From Croceibacterium soli (GTDB lineage: Bacteria; Pseudomonadota; Alphaproteobacteria; Sphingomonadales; Sphingomonadaceae), in the NCBI RefSeq assembly GCF_009828065.1, contig NZ_WTYK01000003.1, forward strand, positions 124,001-188,000: a DNA stretch of 64,000 bases, in the 5' to 3' direction. The translations under genes were made by a program, and so were the position numbers. The notes beneath the pieces were generated by a model, which was not told where the DNA came from, did no database searches, and worked only from the letters and a program-made list of their open reading frames with translations. Below are positions 50,604-61,711 of this stretch, one piece after another. Within the stretch, counting starts at the first letter, position 1. Each line of letters opens with the position of its first letter.

Positions 50604-51454
50604 AGCTCGTTCCCGATCCGGTGCCAGCGTGCGGCGGTGAACCAGCTGACCGGGTTGATCCAGCTCGACGTCCCATCGGTCGAGAAGGCGATGAAGCTGG
50701 CGCGGCCGACCACGTTCTCCACCGGCACCAGGCCGATACCGCCGCCGGGCGCCGCCGGGAAGCGGCTGTCCTGCGAATTGTCGCGGTTGTCGCCCATCAG
50801 GAACAGGCTGCCTTCGGGCACGATCACCGCCTGCGTGGTGTCCTGCGGCATCAGCCCGAAATCGACCACGGTGTAGCTCCGGCCGCCGGGCAGCGTCTCG
50901 CGGAACTGCGGATAGCTGCAGACGGGCGTGCCGTCCGGCGCCTTCGCGCGGAAGCGTTCCACCCGGCAGGCGTTGTAGGGCGTGATCGGCGCCACGAAAT
51001 CGCCGATGCGCTGTCTTCCGATCGGCTGGCCGTCGATGTGCAGGACGCCGGCCACCATCTGCACGGTATCCCCCGGCAGGCCGACCACGCGCTTGATGTA
51101 GTCGGCGCGGTCCAGCGGGTGCTTGAACACCACGATGTCGCCCCGTTCGGGCGTGCTGCCGAGGATCCGCCCGGTGTCCGGCCCGATATCGAAGGGCAGG
51201 GAAGCGCGGGAATAGCCGTAGGGCCACTTCGCGGTGAACAGGTAATCCCCGACCATCAGCCGCGGCAGCATCGATTCGCTGGGGATCGAGAACGTGCTGA
51301 ACACGAAAGTGCGGAACACCAGCACCACGATCACCAGCTTGATCAGAAACCAGAGGAAGCTGCCTTCCTCCTTCTTCGCCGCGGCAGGGGCGGCTGCGTC
51401 TTTCGAGCGAATGGGGGGCGTTGCGGTGTCGTTCAAGTGGGTTACCGGTTCCAA
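50600..51454 (-). CDS. lepB: Signal peptidase I
   Basis: About 284 residues. One N-terminal membrane helix (LWFLIKLVIVVLVFRTFVF) is followed by the catalytic serine in SIPSESMLPRL, the catalytic lysine in RADYIKRVVGLPGDTV and the conserved FLMGDNRDNSQDSR. It removes signal peptides at the inner membrane. No ATG is well placed; TTG at 51454 or 51436 are the likeliest starts, while a TTG at 51505 would run into the pgi ribosome binding site. It heads the lepB-rnc-era operon. Confidence 0.93.
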   Translation of the reverse strand: MEPVTHLNDTATPPIRSKDAAAPAAAKKEEGSFLWFLIKLVIVVLVFRTFVFSTFSIPSESMLPRLMVGDYLFTAKWPYGYSRASLPFDIGPDTGRILGSTPERGDIVVFKHPLDRADYIKRVVGLPGDTVQMVAGVLHIDGQPIGRQRIGDFVAPITPYNACRVERFRAKAPDGTPVCSYPQFRETLPGGRSYTVVDFGLMPQDTTQAVIVPEGSLFLMGDNRDNSQDSRFPAAPGGGIGLVPVENVVGRASFIAFSTDGTSSWINPVSWFTAARWHRIGNEL

Positions 51455-51507
51455 AATCCTGTCCGGTCGCCTAGCCCATCCTGCCTCGGCAAGGAAAGGA
51501 CACAATT

Positions 51508-53028
51508 TTGACCGACCCGCGCGTCGCCGCCTGGAAATCGCTCGAACTTCAGCCCGACCGCTCCTTGACGGAGCTTTTTTCCGGCGATCCGGACCGGGTG
51601 GGCAAGCTGGCCACGCGTTGGGAGATCGGGGAGGGCGCCGGCATCCTGTTCGACTGGTCGAAGACGCACCTGACCGATTTCCTGCTGGCCGACTTCGAAG
51701 CGCTCGCCGATGCGGCTGGCTTCACCGAGATGCGCCGCCGCCTGTTCGCCGGCGAGGTGGTCAACCCGACCGAGAACCGCGCCGCCGAACATTCCGCGCT
51801 GCGCGGCGTCGGCAAGGACAGCAGTGTCGAGGAAGCCGCCGCCTTGCGCGAGCGGATGAAGCTGCTGGTCGAAGCGATCCACGAAGGCGCGCTGGGGGAA
51901 GTGAAGCACCTGATCCACATCGGCATCGGCGGCTCCGCGCTCGGCCCGGCGCTGGTCGTCGATGCGCTCGGGCGGGATTTCTCGCTCGTGGACGTGCATG
52001 TCGTGTCGAACGTCGACGGGGTGGCGCTGGAGGATGCGTTCGCCGCCTGCGATCCGGCAACGACCCTGATCGCCGTCGCCAGCAAAACCTTCACCACTAT
52101 CGAGACGATGATCAACGCCCAGAGCGCCTTGAAGTGGCTCGGCGAGAACGGCGTGGACGATCCCTCCGGCCGGGTGATCGCGCTCACTGCTAGTCCCGAG
52201 AAGGCGGTCGAGTGGGGCGTCGACGAAACGCGCATCCTGCCGTTCTCCGAAAGCGTCGGCGGGCGTTACTCGATCTGGTCTTCGATCGGCTTCCCCGTTG
52301 CGATCGCGGTCGGTTGGGAAGATTTCGAGGCGATGCTCGCCGGGGCGGCGGCGATGGACGTGCACTTCCGCGACACGGACGCGCGGGCGAACCTGCCGCT
52401 GCGCGCCGCGTTCGCAGACCTGCTCTACGCCCGCGTGAAGGGCGCCGAGACACGCGCGGTGTTCGCATACGACGAGCGGCTGCGGCTGCTGCCGAGCTAT
52501 CTTCAGCAACTGGAGATGGAGTCCAACGGCAAGAGCGTCACCGCCGGCGGCGATCTGGTCGAAGGCCCGACCGCGCCGATCACCTGGGGCGGCGTCGGCA
52601 CCGACGCGCAGCACGCCGTGTTCCAGTTGCTCCATCAGGGGACCCACCTCGTGCCGGTGGAGTTCGTCGCCAGCATCGCGCCCGGCGACGTGCTCGATCC
52701 GGCGCATCACCGCATCCTCCTGATGAACTGCTTCGCGCAAGGCGCAGCGCTGATGGCCGGGCGCGAAAGCGGCGATCCCGCGCGCACTTATCCGGGCGAT
52801 CGCCCGAGCGCGACGATCCTGGCCGACGACTTCGACGCCGGCACGCTCGGCGCGCTGATCGCCTTTTATGAGCACCGCACGTTCGCCGGCGCCGTGCTGA
52901 TGGGCATCAACCCGTTCGACCAGTTCGGCGTGGAGCTGGGGAAGGAGATCGCCAACAGGATCGAGAGGGGCGGCGAGAGCTTCGATGCCAGCACCGAAGC
53001 GCTGCTGGCGGCGGCGGGGCTTTCCTGA
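51508..53028 (+). CDS. pgi: Glucose-6-phosphate isomerase
   Basis: A 506-residue glycolytic isomerase. Family signatures are IGIGGSALGPALVVDAL, SKTFTTIETMINA, VGGRYSIWSSIGFPVAIAVG, the catalytic Glu in YLQQLEMESNGKSV and the late FDQFGVELGKEIANRI. The start is a TTG at 51508 with AAGGAAAGGA before it; no ATG is closer. It is divergent from lepB with a short shared promoter region. Confidence 0.96.
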   Translation: MTDPRVAAWKSLELQPDRSLTELFSGDPDRVGKLATRWEIGEGAGILFDWSKTHLTDFLLADFEALADAAGFTEMRRRLFAGEVVNPTENRAAEHSALRGVGKDSSVEEAAALRERMKLLVEAIHEGALGEVKHLIHIGIGGSALGPALVVDALGRDFSLVDVHVVSNVDGVALEDAFAACDPATTLIAVASKTFTTIETMINAQSALKWLGENGVDDPSGRVIALTASPEKAVEWGVDETRILPFSESVGGRYSIWSSIGFPVAIAVGWEDFEAMLAGAAAMDVHFRDTDARANLPLRAAFADLLYARVKGAETRAVFAYDERLRLLPSYLQQLEMESNGKSVTAGGDLVEGPTAPITWGGVGTDAQHAVFQLLHQGTHLVPVEFVASIAPGDVLDPAHHRILLMNCFAQGAALMAGRESGDPARTYPGDRPSATILADDFDAGTLGALIAFYEHRTFAGAVLMGINPFDQFGVELGKEIANRIERGGESFDASTEALLAAAGLS

Positions 53029-53207
53029 ACGTCCTCCCCGCGCGGCGGACCCCCTTGCGGAGCGACACTTATGATAAGCCGCGTTTGGGAAAGATATGAT
53101 GCCGTGACTAGGCATTAAATGTGTTAATGTCGGTCCATCGTCGTGAGGATAACTCGGTGAACGGCGACTGAGAGATGCGTGTGCTCCCGCCAAGTAGGAG
53201 AGCTATC

Positions 53208-53951
53208 GTGTCCACCACAGTTTCCGCACTCGATCAGATGATCCACAAGTTGAGCGGGCGATCCGCTTTGACTGGCGAGGACAAGGAGGCGATCCTTTCC
53301 TTGCCTCACACGATCCGTTCGTATCACGCCGCGACCTATGTCGTTCGTGAGGGCGAGCCGCCGCCGAACCATTGCAGCTTCATCCGCTCCGGCTTCGCGG
53401 TTCGCCAGAAGATCACGGCGCAAGGGGCGCGGCAGATCATGTCGTTGCACCTGGTCGGCGACTTCATCGATCTCGAGCACTTGTTCCTGAACATCGCCGA
53501 CCACAACGTGCAGGCGCTGACGGAGCTGGAGGTTGTCGCGATCGACCGCCGGGCGCTGGAGTCGCTGGTGCTGGCCCGGCCCAACATAGCCCGCGCGTTG
53601 TGGATCGATGCCCTGGTCGATGCCTCGATCTATCGCGAATGGGTCACGAACGTCGGCCGCCGGGCAGCCCCTGCGCGGATAGCGCACGTGCTCTGCGAAG
53701 TGGCACTGCGGATGCAGGCTGCCGGGGTCTCCACGAACGGCGGCTTCGAACTGCCGCTGACTCAGGAACAGCTCGCGGATGCCGTCGGCCTCACGCCGGT
53801 GCACGTCAACAGGACGCTCAAGGCTCTCGTGGCCGATGGCATCCTGCACCGCGACAAGCGCTACATCAGCTTCACCGACTGGAATCGCACCAAGGAGGTG
53901 GCCGATTTCAACGCGCTGTACCTGCACCTCGAACAAGCGAAGCCGGCCTAG
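53208..53951 (+). CDS. Crp/Fnr-family transcriptional regulator
   Basis: A 247-residue regulator. A cyclic-nucleotide-binding-like domain (about 30-145: VREGEPPPNHCSFIRSGFAVRQKI, MSLHLVGDFIDLEHL) is followed by a Crp-type helix-turn-helix (LPLTQEQLADAVGLTPVHVNRTLKALVADGIL). It lacks the FNR iron-sulfur cysteines, so it probably senses a small ligand or none. The GTG start at 53208 has TAGGAGAGCTATC before it. The target genes are unknown; neighbours do not suggest one. Confidence 0.88.
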   Translation: MSTTVSALDQMIHKLSGRSALTGEDKEAILSLPHTIRSYHAATYVVREGEPPPNHCSFIRSGFAVRQKITAQGARQIMSLHLVGDFIDLEHLFLNIADHNVQALTELEVVAIDRRALESLVLARPNIARALWIDALVDASIYREWVTNVGRRAAPARIAHVLCEVALRMQAAGVSTNGGFELPLTQEQLADAVGLTPVHVNRTLKALVADGILHRDKRYISFTDWNRTKEVADFNALYLHLEQAKPA

Positions 53952-53986
53952 CCCGCGCCCGAGCGGCTACGGGCAGATCGGGCTCG

Positions 53987-54238
53987 TCACGCGGCCGATC
54001 TCACCGCTGCGGCGGGTGTCAGGAGCCAGTAACCGCCGTCGGAGGCGCACTTGATTCGCCCGAGCGAGCGGCCGTCCTCGAACAGTTCGGCCTCCCTGCC
54101 GCGGCATTCCTTTTCGGCACGGAACAGGGCCGAATCGGGGCCGAGCGCCTCGAATTCGATCCGGCGAGTGCCTCGCGGCCCATCCTCCAACAGGATAAGC
54201 TCGTAGTGTCGTGTCGTGGTTGGCCTGGACCTGTTCAT
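53987..54238 (-). CDS. Small conserved-type hypothetical protein
   Basis: An 83-residue protein with YELILLEDGPRGTRRIEFEALGPDSALFRAEKE, followed by FEDGRSLGRIKCASDGGYWLL. This resembles small sphingomonad proteins of unknown function in which a beta-hairpin fold carries a single conserved LxDG...A motif. It lies between the Crp-type gene and the second transporter, leftward. It may be regulatory or a stress protein; nothing decides. Confidence 0.6.
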   Translation of the reverse strand: MNRSRPTTTRHYELILLEDGPRGTRRIEFEALGPDSALFRAEKECRGREAELFEDGRSLGRIKCASDGGYWLLTPAAAVRSAA

Positions 54239-54325
54239 GCGAGGGGCCCCTGTGAAGCCCTTGCAACATCTACGTTTTCGGCCGGCCCGAACACATCCTA
54301 GGTTATCCCCGGAAAAAAATTCCGG

Positions 54326-55552
54326 TCAGGGGGTTCCCGGCCGAGGCGCTTCGTGACCGGGCATGGGCAAGAGCAGACCGATCAGCGGCAGAACGATCAT
54401 CCCGCCGCCGGACGCCGCGAGCGCGGCGGCGACGCCGTAAACTTCCGCGAAATGGCCCCACAACCAGCTGCCGAGCGCGATCCCGCCGAAGGTCAGGCTG
54501 GAGACCAGCGCCACGATCCGCCCGACCACCTCGCGCGGCGCCCAGAGCTGCCCGGCGACCGAAAAGCCCGACAGCGCCTGGACCCAGCCGGCTCCCGCGA
54601 CGACCAGCAGGAACAGCATCGGCACCAGCCCGGGTTGGAGCGCCACGCCCAGGCAGCCGAGGCCGTAAACGATCCCCGCGGTACGGATGATCGCCTCGGC
54701 GCTGAAGCGCGCACGAAACCAGGTGCTGGTCAGCGCGCCGATCACTGCGCCCGCGCCGAGCGCGCCGAGCAAAAGTCCGTAGACCGCCGAACCTTCGCCG
54801 AGCAGGTCCGCGGCGACCAGCGGCATCAGCGCCCAGGCTGCCGCTCCGGTCAGGGTGAACGTCAGCGCGCGCAGCAGGATCGTGCGGATCTGCGGGGAGG
54901 CGAGAGCGAAGCGGAAGCCCTCCGCGATAACCGGCAGCAGCCGCCTGCGCTCCTTCGCCGGCTCCGCCGCCGGCCGCCAGCGCCACAGCACGGCGATCGC
55001 CATGAGATAGCTCAGCGCATTCGCCACGAACGCCGCTCCCGCCCCGCCCAGGGAGACGATCGCGCCGCCAAGGGCAGGTCCGGCCGTCCGCGCGAAGTTG
55101 AACGCGAGGATGTTGAGCGCCACGGCCGCCGCCAATTCCGCGCGCGGGACGATCCCGCCGATCGACGCGGCGAGCGCCGGGTTGAACACGGCGACCCCGG
55201 CGGCAAGCAGCGCCGTCAGCCCGACGATCGCCAGCGGCGGCGTGATCCCGGCGAAAGTCAGCGTGACCAGCAGCAGCGAGACCGCGAACATCGCCGTCTG
55301 CGCCAGCAGCATGACGGTGCGCTTGTCGAACATGTCGGCCCAGGCGCCGGCGGGCAGGGCCAGCAGCATGATCGGCAGGTTGACCGCCGTCTGCACCAGC
55401 GCGACGACGTCGGCCGGCTGACCGGTGGCGGTCATCTGCCACGCAGCGCCGACGGACTGCACCGCATTGCCGAAATTCGACAGCAAGCTGCCGACAAGGA
55501 TCAGCGCGAAGGCGCGGTAGGCAAGCGGGGTGAAGGTGGTTGATCCAGGCAT
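54326..55552 (-). CDS. MFS transporter (MFS_3/EntS-like)
   Basis: A 408-residue transporter with 12 predicted helices. Motif A region GAWADMFDKRTVMLL and RAELAAAVALNILAFNFARTAGPALGGAIV are typical of the enterobactin-exporter-like MFS_3 family. It probably exports a small molecule or drug by proton antiport; the substrate is unknown. The start at 55552 begins just before the first helix. It is divergent from the glutathione reductase gene. Confidence 0.85.
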   Translation of the reverse strand: MPGSTTFTPLAYRAFALILVGSLLSNFGNAVQSVGAAWQMTATGQPADVVALVQTAVNLPIMLLALPAGAWADMFDKRTVMLLAQTAMFAVSLLLVTLTFAGITPPLAIVGLTALLAAGVAVFNPALAASIGGIVPRAELAAAVALNILAFNFARTAGPALGGAIVSLGGAGAAFVANALSYLMAIAVLWRWRPAAEPAKERRRLLPVIAEGFRFALASPQIRTILLRALTFTLTGAAAWALMPLVAADLLGEGSAVYGLLLGALGAGAVIGALTSTWFRARFSAEAIIRTAGIVYGLGCLGVALQPGLVPMLFLLVVAGAGWVQALSGFSVAGQLWAPREVVGRIVALVSSLTFGGIALGSWLWGHFAEVYGVAAALAASGGGMIVLPLIGLLLPMPGHEAPRPGTP

Positions 55553-55653
55553 CGCGCGCTTCTGGCGCGCGAACCCGCACACCGCAAGCGAGCCGCTGTT
55601 GGCAAGCGCCGCCCCACTCGCCATATCGCGGCCCACGCAACGGAGCTCAGCAC

Positions 55654-57003
55654 ATGGCCAATTACGACTACGATCTCTTCACCATCGGCGCCGGCTCCGG
55701 CGGGGTTCGCGCGAGCCGCGTGGCCGCGGCGCACGGCGCGAAAGTCGCGGTTGCGGAGGAGTATCGGGTCGGCGGCACATGCGTGATCCGCGGCTGCGTG
55801 CCCAAGAAGATGCTCGTCTACGGCGCCCACTTCGCCGAGGACCTGCAGGACGCAAAAGCCTTCGGCTGGACCACGGAGGGCGCCACATTCGACTGGATCA
55901 CCTTGCGCGACAACGTGCTCAAGGAGGTCGACCGGCTGAACGGCCTCTACGGGCAGACGCTCGGCAACCACGGCGTCGAGATCATCCAGCAGCGCGCCAC
56001 CGTCACCGGGCCGAACGAGGTCACACTGGCGGACGGGACGAAGAAGACCGCGCGCTACATCCTGATCGCCGTCGGCGCGCGGCCGCACGTCCCGTCATGC
56101 CCCGGCAATGAGCTCGGCATCACCAGTAACGAGGCTTTCCATCTCGACGCGGTACCTAAGCGGATCCTGATCGCCGGCGCGGGGTACATCGCCAACGAGT
56201 TCGCCGGCATCTTCAACGAGTTCGGCGCCAAGGTTACGCTGATCAACCGTTCCGACCAGCTCCTGCGCGGCTACGACGAGTCGATGCGCGACCGCCTGCT
56301 GCAGATCTCCACGATGAAGGGGATCCAGTTCCGCTTCAACGCCGAATTCCGCGGCATCAGCAAGAACGAGGACGGCAGCTTGACCGTCTCGATGACCAAT
56401 CACGACGACATGGAAGTCGATTGCGTCATGTTCGCCACCGGCCGCCTGCCCAATACCGAAGGGCTGGGGCTGGATACGGTCGGGGTGGAACTGGGCAAGC
56501 GGGGCGAGATCAAGGTCGACGCGTATTCGCGCACGAACGTCGAGAGTATCTATGCCGTGGGCGACGTCACCGACCGGGTGCAGCTCACGCCCGTGGCGAT
56601 CCGCGAGGGCCAGGCGTTCGCCGACACCGTGTTCGGCAACAAGCCGACCATTGTCGACTATTCCTGCGTGCCGAGCGCCGTGTTCAGCCACCCGCCGATC
56701 GCCGGCGTCGGCATGACCGAAGGCGAGGCGCGCAACCAGCTCGGCTCGGTGAAGGTCTACCAGTCCGACTTCCGCCCGATGAAGAACGTCCTCGCCGGGC
56801 GCAACGAGCGGTCGCTCTACAAGATCATCTGCGAAGGCGACGCCAACGAGCGGATCGTCGGCATCCACATGATCGGGCCGGAAGCGCCGGAGATCATGCA
56901 GGCCGCCGCGATCGCCGTGAAGGCGGGGCTGACGAAGGCCGACTTCGACGCGACCGTGGCGATTCATCCGACTATGTCTGAAGAGTTGGTGTTGATGCGG
57001 TAG
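55654..57003 (+). CDS. gor: Glutathione-disulfide reductase
   Basis: A 449-residue FAD/NADPH disulfide reductase. The redox-active pair is Cys43 and Cys48 in GGTCVIRGCVPKK, FAD binding shows FTIGAGSGGVRA, NADPH binding ILIAGAGYIANEFAGIF, and the C-terminal dimer base HPTMSEELVLM. It keeps glutathione reduced in the cytoplasm. CGGAGCTCAGCAC precedes the ATG. A longer upstream frame exists but overlaps the divergent transporter start. Confidence 0.96.
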   Translation: MANYDYDLFTIGAGSGGVRASRVAAAHGAKVAVAEEYRVGGTCVIRGCVPKKMLVYGAHFAEDLQDAKAFGWTTEGATFDWITLRDNVLKEVDRLNGLYGQTLGNHGVEIIQQRATVTGPNEVTLADGTKKTARYILIAVGARPHVPSCPGNELGITSNEAFHLDAVPKRILIAGAGYIANEFAGIFNEFGAKVTLINRSDQLLRGYDESMRDRLLQISTMKGIQFRFNAEFRGISKNEDGSLTVSMTNHDDMEVDCVMFATGRLPNTEGLGLDTVGVELGKRGEIKVDAYSRTNVESIYAVGDVTDRVQLTPVAIREGQAFADTVFGNKPTIVDYSCVPSAVFSHPPIAGVGMTEGEARNQLGSVKVYQSDFRPMKNVLAGRNERSLYKIICEGDANERIVGIHMIGPEAPEIMQAAAIAVKAGLTKADFDATVAIHPTMSEELVLMR

Positions 57004-57342
57004 GGGGCAGGGGGTTGGGGAGCGGCTGCCGGCCCTCATCCAACTTCGACTAAGCCCCTGCGGGGCTAAGTCTCCGTATCCTTCTCCCACCAGTGGGAGA
57101 AGGAGTGAGGCGCGCAGCCGGCTAAGGTCTCCTTCTCCCACTAGTGGGAGAAGGATAGCGTAGCTTGCCGGCTTGCCGGCTAGCGAAGCTTGGATGAGGG
57201 CCCGCCCGCTTAGCCGCAGTTGGATGAGGGCCCACCGCCCTCAACCACCTAGCCGCAGTTCGATCAACGCCCGCCACCCCCAACCACTTGCCCCCGCCCT
57301 CCGCCCCGGTTACGCCCGCAACCAAAGCGTAACATTCGGGGG
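57004..57342. repeat. Repeat-filled gap between gor and the carboxylase gene
   Basis: Two near-identical palindromes of the form CTTCTCCCAC-N2-GTGGGAGAAG sit at 57080-57103 and 57131-57154, with smaller inverted units around them, including CTAAGCCCCTGCGGGGCTAAG at 57051-57071. Copies of a GCAGTTGGATGAGGGCCC segment occur near 57211 and 57251. No gene is seen. These are intergenic REP-like elements. Confidence 0.8.
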
Positions 57343-58881
<1,539 letters not shown>

Positions 58882-59105
58882 GCTTTCTCCCGTCACCCTG
58901 AACTTGGTTCCGTCACCCTGAACTTGTTTCAGGGCCCATTTCTCCACCAGCACCGTCGCGGCAGCGGAGGGATGGATGCTGAAACAAGTTCAGCATGACG
59001 AGAGTAATGGTTCGTCGCCCCGGACTTGATCCGGGACCGCTGGCCACCAGATTCGGTCCAGGAGGCCAGCGATCCCGGCGTTCGCCGGGATGACGGGAGC
59101 TATGT
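58882..59105. repeat. Repeat-rich gap
   Basis: CGTCACCCTGAACTT occurs twice (58891 and 58911), followed by GTTTCAGGG. A palindrome ATGCTGAA/TTCAGCAT lies at 58976-58996 around ACAAG, CCGGACTTGATCCGG near 59018, and TCCCGGCGTTCGCCGGGA at 59073-59090. These belong to the same family as the CCTGAACTTGTTTCAGG units at 15060-15720. No gene is seen. Confidence 0.75.
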
Positions 59106-59552
59106 ATGCCCAGCATCTTCACCATCGGCTACCAGCAGGCGACGCAGCCGGCGGTCCTTTCGGCGCTACGAGAAGCCGGCGTGGAGGTCCTGGCGGACGT
59201 TCGTGCGCGGCCGCTTTCGCGCAAGCCGGGGTTTTCGAAGACGTCGCTCAAGGCCGCGGTCGAGGAAGTCGGGATCGAGTACCGCCATTTCCGCGACGTC
59301 GGCACGCCTCCGGAGGGCCGTGAGGCCGCGCGCAAGGGCGACTATACGACGCTGGCCGACGTTTACGCTGGGCAGTTGGAGCTGCCCGAGGCGCTCGCCG
59401 CGATGGCCGAGCTGCGGGCGCTGGCGCTGGAGAAGCGCACGTGCCTGCTGTGCTTCTGCCGCGAGGCGCAGAAGTGTCACCGCTCGCTGCTGATCCACGC
59501 AGTGCTGCAGGACTTCGACGAAGTCGATCTGGAGCCGGTGCTGGTCACCTGA
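59106..59552 (+). CDS. DUF488 family protein
   Basis: A 148-residue protein with MPSIFTIGYQQATQPAVLSALREAGVEVLADVRARPLSRKPGFSK, HFRDVGTP and a CLLCFCREAQKCHRSLL motif. The TIGY start, DVRARP and the Cys/His segment are hallmarks of DUF488, whose function is unknown but may be linked to DNA or nucleic acid stress. It is cytoplasmic. It is followed closely by the lactonase gene, with which it may form an operon. Confidence 0.9.
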   Translation: MPSIFTIGYQQATQPAVLSALREAGVEVLADVRARPLSRKPGFSKTSLKAAVEEVGIEYRHFRDVGTPPEGREAARKGDYTTLADVYAGQLELPEALAAMAELRALALEKRTCLLCFCREAQKCHRSLLIHAVLQDFDEVDLEPVLVT

Positions 59553-59588
59553 CGGAACGCCCGCCGCGCAGGCGCATTGGCGGCAGGT

Positions 59589-60593
59589 ATGCCCACTCTC
59601 CACATCGGAACCTACGGCAAGGACGGCGGCGCCGGCCTCGTGCCGCTGACGCTCGCCATCGATGGGACGCTGGCGTGCGGTGATGCTTATGCCGAAGCCG
59701 AGAACGCTTCGTTCGCGGCCAGCGGGAACGGCCTGGTCTACCTCGTGGACGAGCGCGAGGAGGGGGCCGTCAACGTGCTGTGCCGCGAGGGCGAGAGTTG
59801 GCGGCATGTCGCGCGCGTCCCGAGCGGCGGCGAGGAGCCGTGCTACGTTTCGCTTTCGCCCAATGGCCGGCGGCTCGCGGTCGCCAACTACGCCAGCGGC
59901 AGCGCGGTGCTTTACGGGCTCGACGAGGCAGGGCTGCCCGTCTCCCCGCCGGCACTGTTCCGCAACGATGGCAGCGGACCGAACGCGGAACGGCAGGAGG
60001 GCCCGCACGCCCACTGCGTTCGCTTCTCGAATGACGGAACTGCGCTCTACATGGTCGATCTGGGAGCGGACCAGGTCCTCCGCCTGCCGCTCACCGAAGA
60101 GGGCTTCGGCGAGGTAAGCGTCGCCTGGACCGCCCCGGCGGGATCGGGCCCGCGTCACCTGCTCTTCCACCCCGATCGCCCACTGGCGCTGCTGCTCAGC
60201 GAGCTTGCGGCCAGCCTGACGCTGCTCTCGGAAGGGCCGCTCGGCTTCGAAACGCGCCAAACGCTTTCCACGGCTCCGGAAGACTTCACCGGCGAGAACC
60301 TTGGCGGGCATCTCGTGCTGAATGCCGACGCGTCTCGTGTCTACGTTTCGAACCGGGGCCACGATTCGCTGGCGGTGTTCGCATTGGCGGACGAGCGCCT
60401 GGAACTGCTCCAGCACATAGCCAGCGGCGGCCGTCACCCGCGCCACTTCGTGCTGCTCGAGGATGAGCGCAAGCTCGTGGTCGCGCACGAGAAGGACGGC
60501 TGCGTCGCCGGCTTCGACGTCGCGCCTGACGGAACCCTGCTCGGGCCGACCGGCAGCATCCGAGTACCCGGCGCCTGCTCGGTCGTAGCCTGA
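59589..60593 (+). CDS. Lactonase family beta-propeller (6-phosphogluconolactonase-like)
   Basis: A 334-residue seven-bladed propeller of the lactonase (YbhE/Pgl) family, with repeated blade patterns such as PCYVSLSPNGRRLAVANYASGSAVLY, GPHAHCVRFSNDGTALYMVDLGADQVLRL and GGHLVLNADASRVYVSNRGHDSLAVF. Relatives hydrolyse 6-phosphogluconolactone in the pentose phosphate or Entner-Doudoroff path, which suits a sphingomonad. No signal peptide is visible. An in-frame TTG twelve bases upstream is a less likely start. Confidence 0.88.
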   Translation: MPTLHIGTYGKDGGAGLVPLTLAIDGTLACGDAYAEAENASFAASGNGLVYLVDEREEGAVNVLCREGESWRHVARVPSGGEEPCYVSLSPNGRRLAVANYASGSAVLYGLDEAGLPVSPPALFRNDGSGPNAERQEGPHAHCVRFSNDGTALYMVDLGADQVLRLPLTEEGFGEVSVAWTAPAGSGPRHLLFHPDRPLALLLSELAASLTLLSEGPLGFETRQTLSTAPEDFTGENLGGHLVLNADASRVYVSNRGHDSLAVFALADERLELLQHIASGGRHPRHFVLLEDERKLVVAHEKDGCVAGFDVAPDGTLLGPTGSIRVPGACSVVA

Positions 60594-60601
60594 GGGGCCG
60601 C

Positions 60602-61711
60602 TTACGCCCGCTGCAGTTCCTCGTCGAGGAACCGGGCGACGTCGTCCAGCGAGACGTCCTTGTCGAGGAATGCCTGCCCGATTGCCGCAAGCAGCACGAA
60701 GGGCAGGGTGCCGGCGTCCATCTTCTTGTCGTGAAGCATGTGCGCGGCCAGCGCCTTGCCGTCCGCGTCGAGGCCAAGAGCGGCGATCTCGCTCGGCAGC
60801 CCGGAAGCGGCGATCGCGGACGCGACGCGCTCGGCATCCGCATCGGAGATGTACCCGCGCCGCGCTGAGTAGCGCGCCGCCAGCACCATCCCCAGGGCGA
60901 CGGCCTCGCCGTGCAGCAGGCGGTCGGAAAAGCCGGTTTCCGCTTCGAGAGCGTGGCCGAAGGTGTGGCCCAGGTTGAGCAGCGCGCGCTTGCCGGTGGT
61001 TTCGCGCTCGTCCTCGGCGACGATGCGGGCCTTGGCCTCGACGCTGGCGGTGACGGCGCGTTCCTGCCGCACCCGGTCGCCGGCGAGCATCTCGGCCCCA
61101 TGCTCCTCGCACCAGGCGAAGAACTCCGCATCGCCGAGTGTGCCGTACTTGATCACCTCGGCATAACCGGCGCGCATCTCGCGCTTGGGCAGGGTGGTGA
61201 GGGCGTCGAGGTCGGCCAGCACCAGCGCGGGCTGGTGGAAGGCGCCGATGAGGTTCTTGCCGGCGGCGGTGTTGATCGCCGTCTTGCCGCCGACGGAGCT
61301 GTCGACCTGGGCGAGCAGCGTGGTGGGCAACTGGATGAAGCCACAGCCGCGCTTGAGGACCGATGCGGCAAAGCCGGTGAGGTCGCCGATTACGCCGCCG
61401 CCCAAGGCCACGATGTGGTCCCCGCGCTCGACTTCCTCGGCCAGCAGCCAGTCGGTCACCCGCTCCAGCCCCTGCCAGGTCTTCGCGCCTTCGCCGGGAT
61501 CGAGCACCAGCCAGCGCGGCTCGTGCCCTGCCGCCAGCAGCGCCTGCGCCACCGGCTCCTGCCAGTGCCGGGCCACGTTGGCGTCGGTCACGATCGGCAC
61601 CCGTTCCTTGCGCAGCAACGGCCCGCACTGGGCCGGAAGGTCTGCCAGCAGGCCGCTGCCGACGCGCACTTCGTAAGCGCGTCCGGCGAGGGCGACGGGA
61701 ATCACTGCCAT
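60602..61711 (-). CDS. aroB: 3-dehydroquinate synthase
   Basis: A 369-residue NAD- and metal-dependent enzyme that closes the ring in the shikimate pathway. Markers are VALGGGVIGDLTGFAASVLKRG, PTTLLAQVDSSVGGKTAIN, KNLIGAFHQP, EVIKYG and NLGHTFGHALE with the metal histidines. It overlaps the end of aroK by ten bases, so both are one leftward operon. The start at 61711 is the family N-terminus. Confidence 0.97.
   Translation of the reverse strand: MAVIPVALAGRAYEVRVGSGLLADLPAQCGPLLRKERVPIVTDANVARHWQEPVAQALLAAGHEPRWLVLDPGEGAKTWQGLERVTDWLLAEEVERGDHIVALGGGVIGDLTGFAASVLKRGCGFIQLPTTLLAQVDSSVGGKTAINTAAGKNLIGAFHQPALVLADLDALTTLPKREMRAGYAEVIKYGTLGDAEFFAWCEEHGAEMLAGDRVRQERAVTASVEAKARIVAEDERETTGKRALLNLGHTFGHALEAETGFSDRLLHGEAVALGMVLAARYSARRGYISDADAERVASAIAASGLPSEIAALGLDADGKALAAHMLHDKKMDAGTLPFVLLAAIGQAFLDKDVSLDDVARFLDEELQRA

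Noticed and set aside
59026-59493. 155-codon frame overlapping the DUF488 gene
   Set aside because: Different frame with Arg-rich shadow translation; DUF488 motifs are clear in the frame starting at 59106.
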